32,219 nucleotides of DNA from the IMG/VR virus record IMGVR_UViG_3300035689_000060, positions 1 to 32,219 of that record; one strand, given 5' to 3'. Position numbers and translations under genes: made by a program. This document shows positions 1 through 6,305 of the stretch, piece by piece (the first letter of the stretch is position 1; each line of letters starts with the position of its first letter). The notes beneath the pieces were generated by a model. The model was not told the origin of the DNA and did not search any database. It was given only the letters and a program-made list of their open reading frames with translations. Origin of the DNA: a virus.

Positions 1-103
1 CCTGATTGATTAAAAGTTCTGCTTCTAGTTCAGGTGTGAGTTCTTCAGTTTCAAGAAGCGCAGCTAGATACTGCGCCTCCTGTGTGATTTCATATAAGTT
101 CAT
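1..103 (-). CDS. Gp157-like protein, N-terminal part (cut by window start)
   Basis: Starts at ATG 103-101, which overlaps the ERF gene stop as ATGA, and stays open to base 1 (34 codons, beginning MNLYEITQEAQYLAALLE). This matches the N-terminus of the siphovirus Gp157 family, a coiled-coil protein usually found next to ERF annealing proteins. The missing C-terminal half is at the other end of the window (31871-32219, same strand). Joining the ends directly puts the reading frame one base out and stops after two codons, and by family comparison about a dozen residues are missing, so a few tens of bases are probably absent between the ends. The family's biochemical role is not firmly established; a link to phage recombination or resistance has been suggested. 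Confidence 0.8.
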   Translation of the reverse strand, partial: MNLYEITQEAQYLAALLETEELTPELEAELLINQ

Positions 104-651
104 AGTAGTCCGTCTAGGGTATCTGTTTGATCTTTGGTTAACGTGTATTTTTTCAGTGCCTCCTTGGCTGTCTTCTGCTGATCAGGTGTGCCATTCAAGT
201 ACTGCACTATCCCTGCGAACTGCGCTTCTGTAGGTGCTACCTTAGCAGGTGGAGGTGATTGTCTCAAGGGCTTCATGGCTGCCTCTGCATCATCATCTGA
301 GATGGCTAGGTTCAGGACTGAAGTCAAGCCATATCTCCTAGCATAACTCAAGGCACTACCCTGAGCCTGTGGATCATTTTGCCGTACTACTTGCAAGGTG
401 TAGGTAGCCGATAAATACTCACCACTATCTGCGTGAATCAGCATAGTAGTGAGACCATCCCCATCGGGGAACTGTGAGATGACTAGCCCTGCCTTCTCCA
501 TTGGTTCAGAGATCTCTGTGATGATGTGCGGAAGGCTTGCGTAGTTTGACTTGAAGAAGGGGTTCTTTGCATCTTTGCTGATGCGCCCGACCATAGCGTG
601 AAACTTGGCTAGTCCTTGGGTGAGGTTTTGAATACTTGGTGATCTTTCCAT
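100..651 (-). CDS. ERF-family single-strand annealing protein
   Basis: A 183-residue recombinase of the ERF family, which anneals complementary single strands during phage recombination and genome circularisation. The family core is clear: FFKSNYASL near residues 32-40, then DPQAQGSALSYARRYGLTS at about 93-111 followed by an acidic ISDDDAEAA stretch. The C-terminus (about 127-183) is a lysine-rich, likely helical tail ending GLL. The start at 651 follows an A-rich leader without a Shine-Dalgarno site (AAACAAACCAAATGG). The stop overlaps the Gp157-like start (ATGA), so the two are co-translated. An SSB-like protein (25231-25518) and a RusA resolvase (27478-27819) elsewhere would complete a recombination set. 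Confidence 0.92.
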   Translation of the reverse strand: MERSPSIQNLTQGLAKFHAMVGRISKDAKNPFFKSNYASLPHIITEISEPMEKAGLVISQFPDGDGLTTMLIHADSGEYLSATYTLQVVRQNDPQAQGSALSYARRYGLTSVLNLAISDDDAEAAMKPLRQSPPPAKVAPTEAQFAGIVQYLNGTPDQQKTAKEALKKYTLTKDQTDTLDGLL

Positions 652-668
652 TTGGTTTGTTTATTTGG

Positions 669-923
669 TTAATAGTTTCTTTCAATTTCTAGTTCTAGTT
701 CCATCAGCATAGACCGGGTAGGGATTACCTCATAGCCATGCTCATAGGATGACAAGCTTCTAGTGTACTCGATGGTGATTTCCATCTCACCATAGGCAGG
801 GGCAAATTCGCTTTCATCTTCACCGGTGTGTTCAATGGTGTAGTCACCTATCCAAAGGTAGTCTTGACCTTCGTAGGTAAATGTGATCTCTTGATCGAAG
901 AAGTTTTCTGTTTCGTAGTTCAT
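669..923 (-). CDS. small acidic hypothetical protein
   Basis: An 84-residue acidic, aromatic-rich protein with alternating hydrophobic residues (ITFTYEGQDYLWIGDYTIEH), suggesting a small beta-sheet fold. I do not recognise the family. It lies 17 bp upstream of the ERF gene and downstream of a UUCG-type hairpin, so it may be co-transcribed with ERF. Start at 923 follows an A-rich leader (AAAAAAAATG). Confidence 0.65.
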   Translation of the reverse strand: MNYETENFFDQEITFTYEGQDYLWIGDYTIEHTGEDESEFAPAYGEMEITIEYTRSLSSYEHGYEVIPTRSMLMELELEIERNY

Positions 924-942
924 TTTTTTTAGGTTTAAAGTG

Positions 943-958
943 AAGCCCCGAAGGGCTT
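943..958 (-). terminator. C(UUCG)G hairpin between genes
   Basis: A 6-bp perfect stem, AAGCCC-TTCG-GGGCTT when read on the minus strand, closing the very stable cUUCGg tetraloop. On the minus strand no U-run follows (CACTTT). On the plus strand the loop is CGAA and the stem is followed by TTATTT. It could be a weak bidirectional terminator, or a stabiliser/processing hairpin between the 113-aa gene and the 84-aa gene. Confidence 0.5.
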
Positions 959-962
959 TTAT

Positions 963-1304
963 TTACTTGATAAATTTGTAAGGCTTATCCCAATCTCCTA
1001 CGTGTAGATTAACGTAATAATTAGGTACGCTTCCGTAATCGCCATCCTCTACCATTATATACTGATCCTTTCTAGCGTAGTCCACAATTAGCTTTAAAAA
1101 AGCAAGTTGTTCGCCTTGGTAATGGCTGCTTACGTGGTAAATGTTAATCGATCTGTAATCAAAACCAAAGTCGATGTCTCCTGATAATACCACAATTCGA
1201 ACTCCGCTGTAATCGCTACGGGTTACTGAAAATTTGAAATTTGGAAAAGTTGACTTTAGATCTTTTCTGATTTCTGCTACTTGATTTTTGTCGATGTAAG
1301 GCAT
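963..1304 (-). CDS. LPD29-like small protein
   Basis: A 113-residue protein. Its first half (VAEIRKDLKSTFPNFKFSV, then RSDYSGVRIVVLSGD) resembles the LPD29 domain (large polyvalent protein-associated domain 29), which occurs alone or inside phage and mobile-element polyvalent proteins and has no known activity. The C-terminal part is rich in Tyr and Asp. It is the first gene of the minus-strand block that faces the plus-strand genes across the AT-rich gap at 1305-1456. Start at 1304 follows CAAAAAAAATG. The domain match is from memory. Confidence 0.65.
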   Translation of the reverse strand: MPYIDKNQVAEIRKDLKSTFPNFKFSVTRSDYSGVRIVVLSGDIDFGFDYRSINIYHVSSHYQGEQLAFLKLIVDYARKDQYIMVEDGDYGSVPNYYVNLHVGDWDKPYKFIK

Positions 1305-1456
1305 TTTTTTTGGGGTTTAGGTTAGATGTCCTTGTTTGTTGAGTCAAATATCTAACTTATAAATGAAATAAAAAAGAGTTTTAAAAAATATTTTCGACAA
1401 AAAGTGAGATTTTTTTCAAGCCTATCTTTTTATCCCTATAACTTGCAGATAAAAAA
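1305..1456. promoter_or_regulatory. divergent AT-rich promoter region
   Basis: A 152-bp AT-rich gap between the divergent 113-aa (minus) and 83-aa (plus) genes; promoters for both must lie here or further back. A possible plus -7 element, TATCTTTT (one mismatch to TAnnTTTG), sits near 1423-1430 without a well-spaced -33. On the minus strand a GATATTTG (one mismatch) lies near 1345-1352. A 7-bp inverted repeat GTTAGAT (1321-1327) / ATCTAAC (1350-1356) with a 22-bp spacer could be an operator. Confidence 0.4.
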
Positions 1457-1708
1457 ATGGAAGAATCAGAGATCTTAAACCCCTTTGGATACGGCAAAGC
1501 CTCAAGAGTCATAGACGAAAACCGAAAGCCTACGGAATGGTGGATAGATTACATTTCTATCAATCAAGTAATAGCAGAGAATGAGTTCTACGTTTTGTTT
1601 GAAGATGGCTTCCTGATCAAGAAGGGAAAGTCAAAGTTCCAAAGCAGTCAATACCTGAAAGGGGATAGGTTTAGATCCTTCAGGGATTTTCATGAACAGG
1701 TAGGGTAA
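1457..1708 (+). CDS. hypothetical protein, first plus-strand gene
   Basis: An 83-residue protein with a Trp/Tyr-rich centre (EWWIDYISINQVIAENEFYV) and a basic C-terminal half (IKKGKSKFQSS). I do not recognise it. It opens the only plus-strand block in the window and no longer ORF competes on the other strand. Start follows GCAGATAAAAAAATGG, an A-rich leader like those of the minus genes. It lies 11 bp before the next gene and is likely co-transcribed with it. Confidence 0.65.
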   Translation: MEESEILNPFGYGKASRVIDENRKPTEWWIDYISINQVIAENEFYVLFEDGFLIKKGKSKFQSSQYLKGDRFRSFRDFHEQVG

Positions 1709-1719
1709 TCCTTTCTTCT

Positions 1720-2016
1720 ATGAAAACTTTTGAAAAACTAGAATTCCTATCTATGGATGATTTTTCCTTTCAAGTATCAGCCTATCTTCTGAGCATTCGT
1801 GAAATGCTTATCAACAAAAATCTGAAGTACGGCAATTCTGCCCTTCAACCCTTGGGTGTGTTCAGTCAGTTGTCCGCAAAAGAAGGACTACTGGTCAGGA
1901 TAGATGACAAACTTAAAAGAATAAAGAATGGCAGCCTTGAAAAGGATGATGAAGATGTCATTAATGATCTTATAGGCTACCTAGTCCTGCTCAAGATTCA
2001 GGATAAAGTTAAATAG
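1720..2016 (+). CDS. Nmad1/DUF1599-like or MazG-like helical protein
   Basis: A 98-residue helical protein with a pattern I associate with the DUF1599/Nmad1 (nucleotide modification associated domain 1) and MazG-like phage proteins: KNLKYGNSALQPLGVFSQ at about 34-51, then LLVRIDDKLKRIKNG at about 57-71 and DDEDVINDLIGYLVLLKI at the end. The acidic ED...D positions would suit metal and nucleotide binding, as in all-alpha NTP pyrophosphatases. If the Nmad1 link holds, it would fit the DNA modification genes on the other strand. Family assignment is from memory and tentative; substrate unknown. Confidence 0.6.
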   Translation: MKTFEKLEFLSMDDFSFQVSAYLLSIREMLINKNLKYGNSALQPLGVFSQLSAKEGLLVRIDDKLKRIKNGSLEKDDEDVINDLIGYLVLLKIQDKVK

Positions 2017-2091
2017 AGTTTACAAAAAGGGGGTAGAATGTAAGATATCCTACGCATTAAAGAGAAAAAATAAACTAATGAATGAATAATT

Positions 2092-2289
2092 ATGCCTGAT
2101 ATTACGATGTGCATGGGGACAAATTGTCCCTACAGAGAAGGATGCTACAGGTTTACCGCTAAGCCGGGAGACTATCAATCGTACTTCATGACCCCACCAT
2201 TTACTAAGGATGGCTGTGAGATGTATTGGGGTGATACCCAGTCACAGATCTGGAATCAGCTTCAGGATATACTCAAAAAAAAGGAATAG
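2092..2289 (+). CDS. small cysteine-rich protein
   Basis: A 65-residue protein with four Cys in the first 45 residues (C7, C12, C18, C42) in the context MCMGTNCPYREGCYRF, followed by SYFMTPPFTKDGCEMYWGD. The spacing suggests a small metal-binding site. Related short proteins occur in Bacteroidota phages, but I know of no function. The gap before it (2017-2091) shows no other gene. It is the last gene of the plus-strand block. Confidence 0.65.
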   Translation: MPDITMCMGTNCPYREGCYRFTAKPGDYQSYFMTPPFTKDGCEMYWGDTQSQIWNQLQDILKKKE

Positions 2290-2292
2290 AAC

Positions 2293-2311
2293 TGTAGACA
2301 ACTTGTCTACA
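2293..2311. repeat. 19-bp near-perfect palindrome
   Basis: TGTAGACAA-C-TTGTCTACA: two 9-bp perfect arms around a single base, 3 bp after the stop of the plus-strand Cys-rich gene. It may be a protein-binding operator, because the loop is too short for a good terminator as written (a hairpin would need to open the inner pairs), or part of the transcript end of the plus block. No U-run follows. Confidence 0.55.
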
Positions 2312-2333
2312 CTTGGTAAAAATTCATGCACTT

Positions 2334-2352
2334 ATTCGGAAAAAAACCGAAT
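2334..2352. terminator. weak hairpin between convergent genes
   Basis: ATTCGG-A7-CCGAAT: a 6-bp stem with an A-only (U-only on the minus strand) loop, located between the convergent 65-aa plus gene and the 81-aa minus gene and touching the latter's stop codon at 2352-2354. A weak bidirectional terminator is the natural reading, but there is no U-tract after the stem. Confidence 0.35.
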
Positions 2353-2597
2353 TAGTCTAGCTGCCCTTCCTGATCAAGGTGAAGCAGTTCATCCCGGATT
2401 TCTTGGTAACTGCCCCGAATCAGGCAGGAGGTTTTATCATAAAAGTACATGACCTGTATATCATTCACCAACTCCTGCACATAGGCGATATCCTCTATCC
2501 TAACCATGCGCCTAACAAATTCATGCTTAACTTCTAGGCCTAGTTCTTTCCAGTCCATCGTGCTACCTGCTAGCATTACATCGATTTCAATCCACAT
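2352..2597 (-). CDS. hypothetical protein
   Basis: An 81-residue acidic protein (MWIEIDVMLAGSTMDWKELG...), predicted mixed alpha/beta, with one Cys. I do not recognise it. It is the last gene of the long minus-strand run and starts one base after the stop of the spanin-like gene, so it is very probably translated from the same message. Confidence 0.6.
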   Translation of the reverse strand: MWIEIDVMLAGSTMDWKELGLEVKHEFVRRMVRIEDIAYVQELVNDIQVMYFYDKTSCLIRGSYQEIRDELLHLDQEGQLD

Positions 2598-2598
2598 A

Positions 2599-3147
2599 TC
2601 AAAAAAGCTTTTTAGATATCCCCAAGCTGTGAATTTTTGTCACGGGTTGATATCCGTATTGAAATAAATATTTATTGTCCAGATAGGAAACTTTTACGCT
2701 AGGATCAAGAAGGGAATTAACCCCGGCACCTAGGTAGATCCCCTTGGGCTTTTTGATAATTGTCTCTGTTTTTGTTTCGGTTATAGTGTTGGTCACCACA
2801 GGAATCTTGAAATCATTCGTAGCAGTCATTTTTAGGACTTCTCCAAGGACTTCACCGCTCACATGGGTACTTCCATACTCCGAAGGAATGGAGGCCTTAA
2901 ACAGGCTAATTTTAGGCTGATAATTTATTAGGACTGTATCCCTAAGAATCTGTGATTTTATCCACATTTTCGGCACATAAACTGTGTCCCGAACTTGAGT
3001 GTAAATTGTGTCACTTTCTACCTTCGTTTCAAACTTGTATACGGTCTCCTGCTCTGGTCTAGGGTACACCACAAAAGCTAGGATCACCCCTGCAATAAAG
3101 GATAGGATGGCTATCTGAATTTTTTGGTTGTCTGTAGAAAATTCCAT
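2599..3147 (-). CDS. membrane-anchored protein, spanin-like candidate
   Basis: A 182-residue protein. Residues 11-28 (IQIAILSFIAGVILAFVV) form one clear N-terminal membrane anchor with a short cytosolic stretch before it. The rest is a periplasm-type region with repeated DT-x-Y/V motifs (ESDTIYTQVRDTVYVP, RDTVLINY). The C-terminus alternates hydrophobic residues (GIYLGAGVNSLLDPSVKVSYL) and ends LGISKKLF, with the terminal Phe typical of outer-membrane beta signals. Its position behind the endolysin and holin-like genes suggests a role in lysis, perhaps bridging inner and outer membrane. No lipobox is seen and there is no typical coiled-coil spanin domain, so this is inference. Start overlaps the preceding stop (TAATG). 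Confidence 0.6.
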   Translation of the reverse strand: MEFSTDNQKIQIAILSFIAGVILAFVVYPRPEQETVYKFETKVESDTIYTQVRDTVYVPKMWIKSQILRDTVLINYQPKISLFKASIPSEYGSTHVSGEVLGEVLKMTATNDFKIPVVTNTITETKTETIIKKPKGIYLGAGVNSLLDPSVKVSYLDNKYLFQYGYQPVTKIHSLGISKKLF

Positions 3148-3368
3148 TACTGCTCTATGAATAAATTGTCCTGCTCTAGTATTTTTCTAAGTTCTTCACG
3201 GCACCATTTATAAGCCTTGTAAGTTTCGTCACTTAGTTCTTTGTATTTTAGTTCCGATCTTAGCAATTGATCAAAGTCCCAGATGGCACTTTTGTAATTG
3301 TGCCCGTTAATAGCTGCTTGAAAATCTGTATTATCTTCAGGCAAATCAAATTCTAGTATTGCTTTCAT
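3147..3368 (-). CDS. small conserved phage protein
   Basis: A 73-residue helical protein, MKAILEFDLPEDNTDFQAAINGHN then AIWDFDQLLRSELKYKE. This N-terminal pattern (EFDLPED...A..G..Y..A.WD.D..LR..LKY) recurs in short hypothetical proteins of many phages, usually near the end of the late region; the function is unknown. ATGA overlap with the phosphoesterase stop and TAATG overlap with the downstream gene indicate tight translational coupling. Confidence 0.75.
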   Translation of the reverse strand: MKAILEFDLPEDNTDFQAAINGHNYKSAIWDFDQLLRSELKYKELSDETYKAYKWCREELRKILEQDNLFIEQ

Positions 3369-4246
3369 AGTGGGAATTTATTTGAGTCGATTAATAAGTC
3401 ATAATTTTCTGCTCCATCCTTAACAACCCTTCTGCCATTAAAGACTAGAATTCTGCCACCTACAGGTTTAACCGGTGCTCCTCTTTCTATGTGCCATCCC
3501 TGAGACCCATCTCCATATTCTTCTTTGTATGTACCGGTTATGGCTAGGTGAATCTGCCTTTGCTCAAGTTCATAGACTCGCTTACCTTGATTGTAATGCA
3601 AAGAATCCCGGACATCATTACGGCATGAATTTTCATGGATGTGACCCATTACAAATATATCCATGTTCTCATAAATTTCTAGTGCCCTAGTCAAGTTGAT
3701 TGCCCCACGAGTAACAATGCCACCGCCTGCGCTCCCATGAAAATATTTCATAGTCTTGCTCATAGAAGTGCTATGCCTTAATTCATATTTAAAAACAATC
3801 CACCCACCATATCCACCCACATAAACTTGGCTTTTGTTTTTGTAATTTAGTAGATCTACAAATCTCTGGAGGATGTCGGTTTCTTGATATTTTATAATCG
3901 AGGTTTCGTGATTACCGTACCCGATCACAGTCAAGATAGATGCATAAGGGCTGAACCAATCTACGGCAGTTTCCACAATTGAGTCAAGGTACTTGGCATT
4001 GTTATGCTCAGGTAAAATGTCGCTTTTGTTTCCCCTTTTGTCTCCCTTCCCTTGCATTAAACAGAAAAGGTCTCCATTGATGAAGACCGGAATATTCTGC
4101 TCAAGGCAATAATCTAAATGTCGCTTCAGCATTACCCGGTCGCACTTAGGATTATCCCAGTGTAAATCCGAAAGTAAGGCTACACGATTTTCTTCTTTGC
4201 TTAAAGAAATGCTGTGAACATTCCTAGCAATTTTGGTTAGTTCCAT
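3365..4246 (-). CDS. calcineurin-like metallophosphoesterase
   Basis: A 293-residue metallophosphoesterase. All core motifs are visible: D27-L-H29 (SDLHWDN), G58-D59, GNHE at 111-114, H170 (YFHGSAGG), and GHIH at 201-204, together binding two metal ions. The substrate (nucleic acid, nucleotide or protein phosphate) cannot be told from sequence. An ORF extension to 4339 exists, but the start at 4246 is preferred because its ATG overlaps the endolysin stop as TAATG and the extension would run through the endolysin C-terminus. It sits in the lysis region, an uncommon place for such an enzyme. Confidence 0.88.
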   Translation of the reverse strand: MELTKIARNVHSISLSKEENRVALLSDLHWDNPKCDRVMLKRHLDYCLEQNIPVFINGDLFCLMQGKGDKRGNKSDILPEHNNAKYLDSIVETAVDWFSPYASILTVIGYGNHETSIIKYQETDILQRFVDLLNYKNKSQVYVGGYGGWIVFKYELRHSTSMSKTMKYFHGSAGGGIVTRGAINLTRALEIYENMDIFVMGHIHENSCRNDVRDSLHYNQGKRVYELEQRQIHLAITGTYKEEYGDGSQGWHIERGAPVKPVGGRILVFNGRRVVKDGAENYDLLIDSNKFPL

Positions 4247-4707
4247 TAAATGGGTATATAGGTTGTTTTGCCTCCCGACCGAACGGCCTTTAGCTTTTGC
4301 TTTCTGTTTCCGCTTTTCACGAATGAGACATGAACCCAATCAGGGTTAAAGTCTGTGCCAAACTCCCAAATCAATTGATCAAAGTCTAGCTTATTTTTTA
4401 TGAAATCAAATACCATTCTGTTGGTCACTTCTCCATTCCCTCCATCCATATCGATATCTATGGCTTGCCCCTTACAATGCTGAGACGATGCGCTACCTTT
4501 TATGAAAGCATTTAAAGCCTTTGATCTGTACCCACTCGAGATAAAAATAGGTACCCCGAAGTGTTCCCGGATAGGCTCGAATACCTTATCTGCAAGCAGC
4601 TTGAAGTTCTCAAGATGCTCTGCCGTTGGGGTGTTGTCTATTCCGTGTCTCTTGGCTGTGTCACTTCTGGTGATTTCAGCAAGATTAAGATGGGGACTGA
4701 TTTTCAT
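4246..4707 (-). CDS. M15-family peptidase endolysin
   Basis: A 153-residue zinc peptidase of the Peptidase_M15_3 / D-alanyl-D-alanine carboxypeptidase-like type that cleaves peptidoglycan cross-links. Visible motifs: SGYRS (58-62), SSQHCKGQAIDID with zinc ligands H77 and D84, and WVHVS with the third ligand H126. There is no signal peptide, so release would need a holin. The start overlaps the holin-like gene by 23 bp, and the stop overlaps the phosphoesterase start (TAATG). The last 25 residues are basic (KSGNRKQKLKAVRSGGK). Confidence 0.92.
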   Translation of the reverse strand: MKISPHLNLAEITRSDTAKRHGIDNTPTAEHLENFKLLADKVFEPIREHFGVPIFISSGYRSKALNAFIKGSASSQHCKGQAIDIDMDGGNGEVTNRMVFDFIKNKLDFDQLIWEFGTDFNPDWVHVSFVKSGNRKQKLKAVRSGGKTTYIPI

Positions 4708-4921
4708 TTTTGTCTGTAGGTTTTTTAAATATCTTTTCGGCAGCCGTGATCCCCAAAGCAGCAGCAGACAGGGCAGCTACTGAATAGACTAAAGGTTCGT
4801 TTTGATTTCTGATAAGAGTATAGGATAAAGCAATTGCACTAATTACACCTACTAGCCTTTTGCTAGAAGCTTCACCACTTTCAGATAGAAATCCTTTTGC
4901 CCATTTAAAGAAGTTTTTCAT
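4685..4921 (-). CDS. holin-like small membrane protein
   Basis: A 78-residue protein with two likely membrane helices (about 22-39, RLVGVISAIALSYTLI, and 46-64, VYSVAALSAAALGITAAE), an amphipathic N-terminus and a charged hydrophilic tail (KKPTDKNENQSPS). This size and topology, and the position directly upstream of the endolysin with overlapping frames, suit a class II-type holin. ATGA overlap with the 41-aa basic protein. Holins are poorly conserved, so the call rests on topology and context. Confidence 0.7.
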   Translation of the reverse strand: MKNFFKWAKGFLSESGEASSKRLVGVISAIALSYTLIRNQNEPLVYSVAALSAAALGITAAEKIFKKPTDKNENQSPS

Positions 4922-5043
4922 CTGCCTTGTCCCCTGTATTTTTTAGGCTTGTTTAAACTTTTTGAATAGGACTTTTTTGCCTTTCCATTTCTCCTTTTAC
5001 CGAAGCTAATTTTGATCTGCGCTACTGCCTTAGCCTTTGCCAT
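4918..5043 (-). CDS. 41-aa basic protein ending RGQGR
   Basis: A 41-residue strongly basic protein (MAKAKAVAQIKISFGKRRNG..., ending KKYRGQGR). Short basic proteins with this KxYRGQGR ending occur in Bacteroidota phages near the connector or lysis genes; function unknown, nucleic-acid or membrane-surface binding are possible. Start ATG 5043-5041 overlaps the end of the 62-aa membrane gene; the stop overlaps the holin start as ATGA, which supports it as a real gene. Confidence 0.75.
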   Translation of the reverse strand: MAKAKAVAQIKISFGKRRNGKAKKSYSKSLNKPKKYRGQGR

Positions 5044-5218
5044 TGCTTTTCTTTATTTCTGCCCGTAACTTATAACCCAAATAAATAATTGAAAGAATAG
5101 AAATAATGGATGTAAAAACTACGTTTACAAATTGAAGCCCAGCCATAGCCGTGACATTGGCAAACATTGCCAAGAAGGTGGAGGGTACTCCGAGTTCATC
5201 GCTTTTCAATATATTCAT
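5030..5218 (-). CDS. small membrane protein, possible second holin/antiholin
   Basis: A 62-residue protein with a hydrophobic middle (about 14-50, containing AMFANVTAMAGLQFVNVVF and SIISILSIIYLGYKL) long enough for two short membrane helices, and a basic tail (KLRAEIKKSNGKG). It lies just upstream of the 41-aa protein and the holin-like gene. It could be an antiholin, a second holin or a structural membrane protein. Start is 4 bp after the upstream stop. Confidence 0.65.
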   Translation of the reverse strand: MNILKSDELGVPSTFLAMFANVTAMAGLQFVNVVFTSIISILSIIYLGYKLRAEIKKSNGKG

Positions 5219-5222
5219 CTCT

Positions 5223-5657
5223 TTAATTAGTTGGAACTTGACAAAGGTTCAAAGGAATAGGAGCAGTTATTTCTATGTCAATACTTACCCCGGCTGCAAA
5301 GTCATCAAAGCGTTCCTGAAAGAATTCTACAGATGCCTGTGGAGGTGTATTAAATGAGTAGGTATTATCTAGTTTTAATTTTGCCAAAACATCCAATGCT
5401 ACTAAAAGCTGATCGCTTTGAACCTGAAGCCTATTGCTTTTATCTTCAGTCAAGAGATCCGCAAACAGAAGCACCAAGCGATATCGCATAGTAGTATTTG
5501 AATACTGCGAAGGCCTTACAACTGTCCAAAAAACAGGGTAGACAATTTCACCCCCGTTATCTGTGTAGTCATAAATATCACCCTCTCCGAACGTCCGGAT
5601 CATCGGATGCGCTTCTTGGATTGCTTTTAGTTTTGCTACTAGATTTGCTAGGGTCAT
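5223..5657 (-). CDS. putative tail completion/terminator protein
   Basis: A 144-residue protein with a family pattern I know from Bacteroidota phages: LLFADLLTEDKSNRLQVQSD in the middle, then SVEFFQERFDDFAAGVSIDI and a C-terminal PIPLNLCQVP. It follows the portal and connector genes, the usual place for neck or tail-terminator proteins, and its size suits a gpU/gp17-like fold. Function is inferred from position. A 54-bp gap separates it from the connector gene. Confidence 0.65.
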   Translation of the reverse strand: MTLANLVAKLKAIQEAHPMIRTFGEGDIYDYTDNGGEIVYPVFWTVVRPSQYSNTTMRYRLVLLFADLLTEDKSNRLQVQSDQLLVALDVLAKLKLDNTYSFNTPPQASVEFFQERFDDFAAGVSIDIEITAPIPLNLCQVPTN

Positions 5658-5711
5658 CTTGCTTGCTTAAGAATTCTTTTAGTTTCTTTTCGTTTTTCGA
5701 GTAGGCCATTT

Positions 5712-6305
5712 TTAGAATGGTTTTTTGTATCGATTTCCTTGGTATCTTTCAGAATATGGCCTGTAATCTTCATAGTCACCACGGCCTAAATTGATAGCTA
5801 CTTTGTATTGATTGCTCACAGGCTGAATCGTAGTAACATCGCTGCCCGGATTCAAGTACTCAGGATAGAGTGTATTGTTTGCGGTCAAGTAATTGATAGA
5901 TCTTTCCGCATACCATTCAGCGTATCCCTTGTAGTATTGGCTTATGCTCTGCAATTCTGCAAAGGTTGGTTCTGTGATGTTCTCTGATTTGCGCTTTACT
6001 ACTCCCTTATTTACGAACTTGTACTGCATCGCCATAGGCAGTTCACCCAGAACGTAATTAAACAGGGTGTCTGTTAGGTAGTCATCTAACAAGGTCTTAT
6101 AAACCGCATTTCCTCCGCTTGTAATGGTACCCGCTACGATCAAAGAAAGGATCTTATCATAAAGCGCAGTCCCACATATGGGATGGATGTACCTATCTTG
6201 CGTCATCTTGATCACCTGAGTTACGTTCTTCAGGTCAATATTTGCGGAAGCTACGGTGAAATCCTTGAAGGATTGCTCCGAAATCATTAATACATTTGCG
6301 CTCAT
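5712..6305 (-). CDS. DUF6712-like head-tail connector
   Basis: A 197-residue helical protein resembling the DUF6712 group of Bacteroidota phage connectors (TQDRYIHPICGTALYDKIL, then TLLDDYLTDTLFNYVLGELP). These are thought to form the adaptor ring under the portal. An upstream extension to 6341 exists, but ATG 6305-6303 overlaps the portal stop as ATGA and the product then begins MSANVLMISEQ, so this start is preferred. The C-terminus is Tyr/Arg-rich (RGDYEDYRPYSERYQGNRY). Confidence 0.78.
   Translation of the reverse strand: MSANVLMISEQSFKDFTVASANIDLKNVTQVIKMTQDRYIHPICGTALYDKILSLIVAGTITSGGNAVYKTLLDDYLTDTLFNYVLGELPMAMQYKFVNKGVVKRKSENITEPTFAELQSISQYYKGYAEWYAERSINYLTANNTLYPEYLNPGSDVTTIQPVSNQYKVAINLGRGDYEDYRPYSERYQGNRYKKPF

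Noticed and set aside
4247-4339. Upstream extension of the phosphoesterase; likewise 6306-6341 for the connector, 23496-23561 for the dioxygenase and 26762-26821 for the sigma-like gene
   Set aside because: The extensions run through the end of the preceding gene, while the internal ATG forms a TAATG or ATGA overlap or close spacing and begins a family-like N-terminus.
5578-5709. 43-aa minus frame between the connector and tail-completion genes (MAYSKNEKKLKEFLSKQ...)
   Set aside because: It starts 2 bp after the connector stop and is charged and plausible, but 80 bp of it overlap the well-supported 144-aa gene. Its second half looks like a shadow. Left out for lack of support.
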